Shown here one piece after another: positions 1-8,929 of a DNA stretch of 64,000 nt. A model generated the notes under the pieces. The model was not told the DNA's origin. It was given only the letters and a program-made list of their open reading frames with translations, and did not search any database. Each line of letters starts with the position of its first letter. The first letter of the stretch is position 1. This DNA is from Agapanthus africanus (taxonomy: Eukaryota; Streptophyta; Magnoliopsida; Asparagales; Amaryllidaceae), in NCBI GenBank assembly GCA_030015575.1, contig JASDDO010000018.1, positions 232,753,327 to 232,817,326 of the forward strand, read 5' to 3'. The translations under genes and the position numbers were made by a program.

Positions 1-7
1 CAGTTGG
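1..7 (+). mobile_element. Sliver of element E 5' LTR with left TSD of element C
   Basis: Bases 1-7 (CAGTTGG) belong to the 5' LTR of element E, whose remainder resumes at 40475. Bases 3-7 (GTTGG) are the left target-site duplication of element C; the matching GTTGG is at 40470-40474. The 3' LTR of E has the uninterrupted site (GTCAGTTGGTTCACC, near 48286), which confirms the join. About 380 bp of this LTR must lie left of the window. Confidence 0.85.
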
Positions 8-690
8 TGTAAGTCCATGCTACCTCTCCCGGTACTTTCGGGCATGCGGAATTTGACGAAAAACAATTTTCTAGAGGTGGTAACATGGACTCAAAACCGG
101 ATCTTTGTTAAACATCTAACTAACAACCTAACTAGGAGTTGTTAACCACTCGGTTAGGGGGTTATACCTTTCTTTCTTGAACTCCTTCGTCTTCAAACCT
201 CGATGGTTGTCCGGATCGTCTTCACTCCGTCGTCTCCTTGCGCCGAAGATAGATCCACCTGAAAGCTTCTACCTTTGGCTTCTTCTTCGGTCTTTGAAGA
301 AACTAGTTCACTTGGTTTGCTAAACCTTATGAACTAGAATGAGTAGAGAAGAGTGTGTTGGGATTTTACTCTATGGTTCTTGTTTCTCAACACATGAGAC
401 AAGTGAACCATAGACAAAAGAGAGGGAGAGCAAGAGGAAGGAGATGAGAGCTCAAGAATAAGAGAGAGAGTGAGAATGATAGAATGATAGAAGACTTTTC
501 TCTCTTGGCTCTCATAATCCAAAACCATCATCACAAAATAGTAATCAAGTATTGTGTAAATGGTTTAAGCTACAATAGCCATATCATTTCATGCACTCAT
601 TTCTCACAAGAGAAACAAGCAAGTAAAAAGTCTTTGCCATGAAATGATAGCCATTGTCATCATGATGGTCAACTAGTCCAACCTAGTCAA
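8..690 (-). repeat. Element C 3' LTR, piece 1 of 3
   Basis: Reverse complement of the U5 and R side of the LTR, starting TGTAAGTCCATGC. It aligns with 38334-39016 of the 5' LTR of C with few differences. It contains the splice-donor-like GGTATAAC on the minus strand near 160-170 and ends in the GTCAAC repeat, where element A inserted; 686-690 is the left GTCAA duplication. Confidence 0.92.
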
Positions 691-2858
691 TGTTAGTGTA
701 TATGCCCTAGAGGCCAATACTGTATCATACTGGTTTGTATATTACTTAATGGATGCTTGGGATATTCACCTTATATACACAATCTTGCTCAAAATAGTAG
801 TATGCTACTTGGTTTGTTTCTACTTCAATGTGTACATGTGTTTATTTTTGTATATCGCCTATACACATTAGTAGAGCCCTTAGGATATTTGCTTGATTAC
901 CAGCGATGTGATGGCCGTCACACTAGTGGGGCTGGGTAATCTACAAGCACATCCTTATGCAGGTCCCTGGTCGCAGGACTATCGAGACAGGGCATCGATA
1001 CTCCGGAGTAGACCAGCGCATGCGCTTCTCATCCCAGTGTGGGAGACGGTCTGTCCCACAGCCGTCAGTACGTCGTACTTGAGATAGTATGCGGGTGCTC
1101 GTTAGGTTACGGGTAGACTGGACAGGACTCGTCGGGAACTGACTAGTTGGTATTATACCTATCGTCAGTTATCAGTTCCCAGGTGACATGAGTACAGCTT
1201 AGTCCGCTGACTTGACACTGTCACTCCGCCTCGAGTGTGTTCCCACTGTACTTTGATCACTACCCTACCACGGCTCAAAGGAGTCGTGCAAACAGGTAGT
1301 GGTTGGGTGCAGTCCCGAAGCACTTGGAGGCAGTGACGGTTAGACAGGATTCGTCTCTCCCGGTATTGGGGGTTGACATCGCGCTGTGTCTAGGAGAGCC
1401 ATTACACGAGTAGTCCCTGGCCAGGGCAAACGAGATATACTGGTAGGTTTCCAGTGTTATCTCAGGGTGTTTTGGGCTTCGCTCCGGCACGACTTGTACC
1501 GCTATTGGGGGACTGACGTTTACCGCCCCCTAGGCCCGCCATGCGATGTATCAGACGAACATACCGGACTGTACGGAGAATGTCACACTCAGGCTCAGTA
1601 GGAGTTCAGATGGGTTTCGCCTCGTCGGTCTTCTTGTCGGCACTACCTGGGGACCGTTACGCACAGCTAGTGCCGCTTGCGGTCTGTGGTTAAAACCCAC
1701 TGCCAGCGTAGTGTCGAGTCTTTAGAGTCCCACACAGAAAGCTTTTCGCCTTTAGGCAAAAGAGTAGAGGTCGTATGGTATTGCGATAGGTCGCATGGTT
1801 TTGCGACAGGGTTCGGTCACATCCGTGCACTTGTGCACGTACAGTGTCCGGACAGTTTACACTAGCGGGCTTTGGTTTAAGCCAGATCCTAGTGTACCTT
1901 TTGGGATTGGATTTATCCAGTGTGCATTCGTGTTTCTCGGAACGCGGATGCAGGTGTGTATGCACAGTTGACAGGGAGGCAGAGGCAGCGGATTCTCATT
2001 AGGGTTGTTGACAGTTGACCGTTGACTATTTGACTTTTTGCTCAACCCTAATGAGAATATGATATGTGATTAACTATTATACTAATTAAGTATTATGGTG
2101 ATATGGTTGTTGACTTTTGTTGACTTTGTTGACTTTTGTTGACTTGTTGACTTTGTTGACCGGTTGACTAGGCTTGACTAGTTGACCATCATGATAACCA
2201 TAGCCATCATTTCATGGCAAAGACTTTTACTTGCTTGCTCATTTGTGTAAAATGAGTGCATGAAATGATATGGTTATGGTTGCTTCAACCATCACATAAG
2301 ACTTTTGTTAGTATGATGAGTTATGATTGCTTTGGATTATGAGAGGGTGAAAGACAAAAGAGAGCCTCATTCTTTCTTGCTCATTCTCTCTCTTGTTCTT
2401 GAGCTCTCCTTTTGCTCTCACCCTCTTGCTCTTTTTCCCTCTCTTTAATCTATGGTTCTCTTGTCTCATGAGTTGAGAATCAAGGACCATAGATAAAATT
2501 CCACACAAAGTATTCTCTACTCATTCTAGTTCACTAGGTTTGGCAAACCAAGTGAACTAGTTTCTTCAAAGAACGAAGAAGGAGCTAAAGGTTGGAGCTT
2601 TCAGGTGGATCTATCTTCGGCGTACGGAGACGACGAGAAGAAGCCATTCCGGACCACCATCGGAGCTTGAAGACGAAGGAGTTCAAGACAAGTAAGGTAT
2701 AACCCCCTAACCGAGTAGCTAGAAACTCGTAGTTAGGTTGCTAGATAGATGTTTAACCAAGATCCGGGTTTTAGGTCCATGTTACCACCTCCGTAAAAAT
2801 CGTTTTTTACCAAATTCCGCATTCCCGAAAGTACCGGGAGAGGTAGCATGGACTTACA
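691..2858 (+). repeat. Element A 5' LTR
   Basis: Starts TGTTAGTGTATATGCCC and ends GGACTTACA directly before the primer-binding site. It is 2168 bp against 2175 bp for the 3' copy. It contains tandem 20-bp units around 1766-1808 that fold as GTCGCA/TGCGAC, hairpins at 1820-1960, a TTGAC cluster at 2008-2187, a long inverted repeat at 2192-2275, a weak TATA-like AGATAAAAT near 2492, and the donor-like AAG|GTATAACC at 2694-2704. Short open frames here are not conserved as proteins and I do not annotate them. Confidence 0.95.
2109..2187 (+). promoter_or_regulatory. TTGAC (W-box core) cluster in element A 5' LTR
   Basis: Nine TTGAC cores lie within 79 bp, mostly as GTTGACTTT units, with four more at 2008-2036. 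TTGAC followed by C or T is the known core bound by WRKY transcription factors. Similar clusters occur in the 3' LTR of A (10349-10426), in D (28422-28479), in C (minus strand, 38995-39058) and in F (54427-54605), but not in B, E or H. Whether they drive transcription is inference. Confidence 0.6.
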
Positions 2859-2859
2859 G

Positions 2860-2871
2860 TGGTATCAGAGC
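2860..2871 (+). other. Primer-binding site of element A (initiator tRNA-Met)
   Basis: TGGTATCAGAGC lies one base after the LTR end. It is the complement of the 3' end of plant initiator tRNA-Met including CCA, the usual primer of copia elements. Confidence 0.95.
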
Positions 2872-4251
2872 CTAGTTAAACTCTATCTAACAAGTTAGCA
2901 AGTAACTAGAAGATCGATCAAAGAAAAAGTCCCAAAAACGAACCCATGAATTTTCAACTTTCTGTCGATTTCAAAAGTACTGGAAAATTTTTTTGGAACA
3001 CACCTAAAATCGACTCAGGCTTTTTTAAAGGATCTGCAAAAATTTGGGCCCCTGACTCGATCAAAGCGCCGCGTTTCCGCGGCGGGAGCACGCTCCCGCC
3101 GCGGAAACGAGGCCGAGTTGACTCGGTCAAGGGTTTTCTTTTCTGCAGTTTGCTAATTGGGGTATTTTGGGATTTTTGGTATATATATTTTCAACCCAGA
3201 TTTTCCAGAACGAAAATTTTATTTTGGGGTCCCGAAAATCCGTATTTTTGATCGAACTTCTAAAAGACATAAGCTAACGGGTTTTTCTGTAATGTGATAT
3301 TTGTATTGAACGTCTACTAATCGCTATATGTCGATTAGTGGGGGTTATACAAATCTGTGATCTGTATTGTTGCTGGAATGTGTATATGAATATGTTGGAT
3401 TGTCGCGGGTGAATAGCCGGGGGGTTGTGAGACGAGAGTTTTCTTTTCTTTCAATTCATGTAAATTTGTAAATTGATGTAATAATTATTTGTATGGCCGC
3501 ACAACCGGGTCGGGGTTGTAGCCGTCATTGTATAATTTCTTTTTACTGTTTTTACTCCTAGGATAGACCCATGGAGGGGGTGCACAAACTACCGGGTATG
3601 CCGAAGTGTCGAGTGGCCTACTCATGGAGATGAGGGAGGTTACTACGCTTCGGGTACTTGGCGGGTAGTTTGCCGCACCCGTAGGGGTCTTGGGTGGGGT
3701 CTTGGCTATTCACCGCGACCGTGTAATCTGTCTTTTGTTACAGGCTCGTACAAATTACAGATTCCTAGTATATCCAATGTATTCATCTGTGATCTGAAAT
3801 GTTTATCATTGCAGTATATCTATATATGATATTATTTAGGCGTTGCTTATGTTTTACAGACGCGCTAGCCCAGCCCCCGCTCTGTCGTTAGTTAAGTAAC
3901 CTAACGGGTAATGACGGGGCCCCGTGGCGAATGCGAATGGCATAAGCGTACGTCATATTTTGGTTGTTTTCTGCAATGGTAGGATTAAATGATGGGACGC
4001 ATTAAAAGAACTAATGCAAGAATATCACGCATTAAAAGAACTAATGCAAGATAATAAACCAAGTTAAAGTCGTTGGAACACTTTCGAAAAACCACTCGGT
4101 TCTTTTCAAAACAACTTTTAAATGCGGAGCTTGAGCCACTCCTTTTAAAAGCTATCTCGTTCCATCGACCAAATCAAGTTCACTACGTTCACGGTTTTGC
4201 CAAAACCATTCGTAGCCCTCCGTCGTTTCGTATGAATATTCAATAGTATTC

Positions 4252-4464
4252 AAGCTGTGTTTGTTTACCTTCGTCAAGGCATAGTGATTGGTAGCTATTG
4301 GGTATTCATATGTAGCATAGATAGATGCGTTGTTTTGGAACATTCGCATTACCTTGTTGACCTTCGTCAAGGGTATATACCGGTGGATTCAAATTAACCT
4401 GGATAATGACGGGCAGAACTTGACATGTGACTTATGATTTGTTGACCTTCGTCAAGGTCATAAG
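4252..4464 (+). other. Three-hairpin leader module, element A
   Basis: Three stem-loops carry nearly the same tip. Tips are GTTTACCTTCGTCAAGG (4263-4279) and GTTGACCTTCGTCAAGG (4356-4372 and 4441-4457); within the tip TTGAC can pair with GTCAA. Outer stems differ: CTGTG/CATAG around copy 1, ACCTTG/CAAGGGT around copy 2 (one bulged G), CTTATGA/TCATAAG around copy 3. The same module, with other tips, occurs in elements B, C, D and E. Confidence 0.75.
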
Positions 4465-4963
4465 AGCATGGGGCAAAAATCCACATCGGGAGTTTCATAA
4501 GTACTGAAACTTGCTAGATTTGCATACCATTTGGAGTGTGATGATTCTGGTAGGATTCCTTCAGTTTCGTCATGCAATGATATTTGGATCCCGATCCTAC
4601 TGTGAGTATATGCTACTCCTCGGGAAATTTCTCCCTAAACGATCAATGCTATAAACCTACTAGGTGCCTAGAAAGGTGTTAGCGGGGCTACGCCCCCAGG
4701 GAAAAGAGGTTCTCTAATTAAGGAACTTCGCGAAAGCGTTGGAAAACCTCCCTCGAAGTACCGACACCGGCCTGGCTGAACGGTTAAGCAAGTATTGTGC
4801 GGTGGGATTGATCCCGGCTAATTCTTCCTTTATGGTTTGAGGAGGGATTCGAGAAACAGTGGGAGCCATCCTGTTTAGACAAACTAAAAACCACTCTAAA
4901 CTTGCAAGAGCATCATGCTGAGTGTTTCTTCTTCTCTCTCCTAATTGCAGCGACCTAATCGAC

Positions 4964-7900
4964 ATGACTGGACTTAAGTTACTCCTAGATAAAAACAAAC
5001 TGACAGGGCCAAACTACAAAGATTGGCTCAGGAATGTCAAGATAGCAATCACTTACGACAAGCTGGGGTATCTTCTTACCACCAAAGCTCCCCCTGTCCC
5101 TGGTCCAACTTCCAGCGTCGCGGATAAGGAAATCCGCAAGACTTGGGAGATTGATAGCGCGAAGGCCAAATGCCTCCTGCTTGCCTCGATGGACAACGAA
5201 CATCAGAGGAGGCACGAGAATATGGACATGGAATCCATATTGCTTCATACAAAAGAACTGTATGGAGAGCAATCTCGTATCGCAAGATACGAAGCGTCGA
5301 AAAAGTTATTTTCGACAAGAATGGCCGTCGGATCATCAGTAGCCGAGCACGTGCTAAAGATGATCGGCTACATTGAGGAGCTCGCGGACCTAGGGATCAC
5401 ATTGGAGAGTGAGCTATATACGGATATAGTTCTCCAGTCCCTTCCTTCCACTTACGCCCAGTTTATACTGAACTTTAACTTACAAGAAAAAGAGGTTGAA
5501 CTTTCAGAGCTCCTCAACATGCTGAGGAGCGCAAAGGGCACCCTACAGAAAGGTAGGGATACATCCACTTTGTTTGTAGGAGGATCATCTTCTTCTAGGT
5601 CCAAGACGAAAGCCAAGGGAAAGAAGAAGAAGGCCCCCGCCAAACCAAGGGGCGGTGTTAGTAAAGTGAATACGAAGGGAAAAGGTAAAGCAACAAAGAT
5701 AGCGGGGAAGCTTGTGGATAAGGAAAAATGCTTCTATTGTCATAAGAAAGGACACTGGAAGAATGATTGCAGGGCCTGGAAGGCCAGAACACAGGAATTG
5801 AAGCATGTTGCAGCTTCAGCTTCAGGTGTGTATGTTATTGAAAACTGTCTTTCAATAAACTCTACTTCCTGGGTATTGGATACCGGATCAGGATCTCATA
5901 TCTGTAATTCTTTGCAGGTGTTGAGAAACCGTAGGGTTTTGAAGGCAGGTGACATGACCCTCAGAGTTGCGAACGGAGCTAGCATGGATGCTAAAGCCGT
6001 GGGGGACTATCACCTGGGAATGTCAGATGGACATGTTTTGGTTTTGCGTAATTGCTTTTTTGTACCCAACGCAACTTGTAATATCATTTCTGTATCTTTA
6101 GTTTCTAAAGAAGGTTATGAATTTGCGTTTGTAAGTAATGTTGTAAACATTCACCTTAATCAAGTTTTGATTGTGTCAGGTACATTGAGTAATGGTATAT
6201 ACGTATTGAACCAACCACAGATTTTCAATGTCCAGAATACACACAAAAGAAAGTCTCCAGAAATAAATCAGACTTTCTTGTGGCATTGTAGACTGGGTCA
6301 CATCAATGAGAGAAGGTTGACTAAGTTACATACAGAGGGATATTTGAATGCGTTCGAATATCAATCGTATGCCACTTGTCAATCCTGTCTCAAAGGAAAG
6401 ATGACAAAGACTCCGTTTACTGGACATGGAGTAAGAGCGAGCGAGCTCTTGGGACTCGTACACAGTGACGTATGTGGTCCAATGTCTACACATGCCCGAA
6501 GCGGACATTCTTACTTCATTACTTTTACGGATGACTTCTCAAGGTACGGTTCTGTCTTCTTAATGAAACATAAGTCCGAGGCCTTTGGAAAATTCCAGGA
6601 GTATAAGAATGAAGTAGAGAAACAGACCGGCAAAAGTATTAAGATTCTAAGATCGGATCGAGGTGGAGAATACTTAAGTGCCGAATTCCTGAATTACTTA
6701 AAAGAGAATGGTATTCTCTCTCAGCTTACTCCTCCATACACTCCGCAACATAACGGTGTATCGGAGAGACGGAACCGAACCCTATTGGATATGGTTCGGT
6801 CCATGATGAGTAACGCTGAGTTACCGCGATCATTCTGGGGATATGCACTAGAAGCAGCTGCATATCTCTTGAACAAGGCTCCCACCAAGACTGTGCCTAC
6901 CACCCTATATGAGATGTGGACTGGGAAGAAACCCTGTCTTAAGTATCTTAAGGTATGGGGATGTCCATCTTTTGTAAAAAAGCAGCATGCGGACAAGCTT
7001 GAGGCACGTTCAGTACAGTGTAAGTTTGTGGGATACCCAAGGAACTCCAGGGGGTATCTTTTCTATTCCGCTGAGGAACAAAAGGTTTTTGTTTCTCAGC
7101 ATGCCCGCTTCTTGGAAACTGAGTTTTTGGAAACCCAGATAAGTGGGAGCACAATAGAACTGGAAGAAATTCCAGAACCACGGACTATTACTGAAAGTTT
7201 AGTGGAACCAGAGGGTTCAACAGAACAGGACATTCCTACGCCGCTCCGCAGGAGTAGTAGGCAGACTCATCCGCCCGAGAGATACTACGGTTTTCTCATA
7301 GACGGGGATAGAGAGGATTGCATCATAGATTATGATGAGCCTACTAGCTTCCAGCAGGCCGTTCAGAGCGTTGACTCAGTGAAATGGCTGGATGCAATGC
7401 GGACCGAAATGGAGTCCATGTACACCAACAAGGTATGGACGTTGGACATTGCTCCAGACGGGGTAAAACCCGTAGGATGCAAGTGGATCTTCAAAAGGAA
7501 GATTGGTGTAGATGGGCAGGTTGAGACCTATAAAGCTAGGCTGGTAGCAAAGGGTTTCCGTCAAAGACCTGGCTTGGACTATGACGAAACCTTTTCTCCA
7601 GTAGCCATGCTGAAATCCATTCGGATCCTTCTTGCCATTGCTTCCTTCCACGATTATGAGATCTGGCAAATGGACGTAAAAACCTCTTTTCTAAATGGAA
7701 ATTTAGAGGAGTGTGTCTATATGGACCAACCAGAGGGTTTCATTCAAAGTGGGAGCAGCGGAAAGGTGTGCAAGTTGCTTAAGTCCATCTATGGACTAAA
7801 GCAGGCATCGCGGAGTTGGAACATCTGCTTTGATGAGACGGTCAAAGAATTTGGCTTTATCAAAAATCCAGATGAACCATGCATCTATAGTAGATTTGTA

Positions 7901-8915
7901 GCGAGAACTGTAGTATTCCTCGTTTTATACGTGGATGACATTCTCTTAATAGGAAATGACATTCCTATGCTACAATCTGTCAAGGGGTTCTTGTCACACA
8001 GGTTCTCCATGAAAGACCTGGGTGATGCCTCATACATTCTGGGTTATCCGGATCTACCGTGACAGATCCAAGAGGATATTAGGACTTTCTCAGTCCAGGT
8101 ACATCGACACCATACTGAAAAGATTCAGTATGGAAGATTCCAAGCGCGGTAACCTACCGGCTTGTCACGGGATCACCCTCTCTAAAGAGATGTCTCCCAA
8201 GACTGATTTGGAGAGGGATCGTATGTCTATTATACCCTACGCTTCTGCGGTAGGCTCTATAATGTATGCGATATTGTGTACCAGACTGGATGTAGCTTAT
8301 GCACTGAGTGTGGTAAGCCGGTATCAGTCAAACCCTGGGGAGAAACACTGGATAGCGGTAAAGAACATTCTCAAGTACCTGAGAAGGACTAAGGAGATGT
8401 TCTTGGTGTATGGCGGAAAAGACCTCCAGATCGAGGCCTTTGCTGACTCCAGCTTCCAGAGTGACAAGGATGATTCCAAGTCCATGTCGGGTTTTGTCTT
8501 TACCCTCAATGGAGGGGCGGTGTGTTGGAAGAGTTCCAAACAGGAAACCGTTGCAGACTCGACGATGGAAGCGGAATACATTGCTGCATCTGATGCCGCA
8601 AAAGAAGCTGTCTGGATGAGGAAGTTCTTGAAAGAACTTCAGGTGGTTCCATCCATTGTTGATCCAATACCTCTGTATTGCGACAACAACGGGGCTATAG
8701 CTTTAGCGAAGGAACCCAGGTCCCATCAGAGATCCAGGCACATCTTGAGGCGGTATCACCTGATCAGGGAGATCGTGGATCGCCAGGAGATCGAGGTTCG
8801 GAGAGTCGCTTCAGAAGATAACACTGCAGATCCATTCACCAAGGCCCTGCCCCAGACTCAGTTCGAGCGGCTGATCGAGATGATAGGTCTTCGATACGCC
8901 AGTACATGGCCTTAG
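4964..8915 (+). pseudogene. gag-pol: Gag-pol polyprotein of element A, one frameshift
   Basis: Copia polyprotein that would package and reverse-transcribe the element and integrate its DNA. I start at ATG 4964 (MTGLKLLLDKN), as in C and D; the frame extends upstream only through non-ATG codons. Visible: Gag with basic linker; CCHC knuckle CFYCHKKGHWKNDC from residue 256; protease DTGSGS with Asp 306; integrase zinc site (His 441, His 446, Cys 472, Cys 475) and catalytic Asp 502, Asp 565, Glu 601; RT with YVDD at 989-992; RNase H with MEAEYIAAS; end ADPFTKALPQ. One extra base near 8043-8046 shifts the frame in RT and gives TGA at 8060-8062; the original frame resumes to TAG at 8913-8915. Residues from about 6835 to 7260 nt differ sharply from C and D, suggesting a recombined patch. 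Confidence 0.95.
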
Positions 8916-8918
8916 TGC

Positions 8919-8928
8919 AAGTGGGAGA
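8919..8928 (+). other. Polypurine tract of element A
   Basis: AAGTGGGAGA lies one base before the 3' LTR and is the expected plus-strand primer. The same tract precedes the 3' LTRs of B (18660-18669), D (35201-35210), E (47899-47908), F and H, and is present inverted in C (21895-21904) and I. Confidence 0.9.
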
Positions 8929-8929
8929 T

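Larger units (their letters stand above)
2859..4963 (+). other. Element A structured leader, possible intron
   Basis: A leader of 2.1 kb without a conserved protein. In order it shows a perfect 18-bp GC-rich hairpin (3072-3089 with 3092-3109), a small CTAATCG/CGATTAG hairpin near 3320-3340, a long-range stem (3402-3418 with 3704-3719) enclosing another stem (3585-3593 with 3664-3672), two tandem GCATTA/TAATGC hairpins (3999-4017, 4029-4047), and three hairpins sharing one tip (4252-4285, 4350-4374, 4431-4464). It ends in a pyrimidine tract and TTGCAG at 4945-4950, like a splice acceptor 13 bases before the gag ATG. Many ATGs precede gag, so an unspliced leader would be a poor mRNA. Confidence 0.75.

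Noticed and set aside
2105..2190. TTGAC array considered as a CRISPR-like or satellite array
   Set aside because: Units are 9-10 bp without spacers of constant length, in a plant LTR; a promoter repeat is the simpler reading.
2946..3251. 101-codon frame near the start of the leader of A (similar at 29216-29518 and 37943-38206)
   Set aside because: It spans the GC-rich hairpin; the counterparts in D and C differ in length and sequence, and B and E lack it. Treated as an upstream open frame at most.
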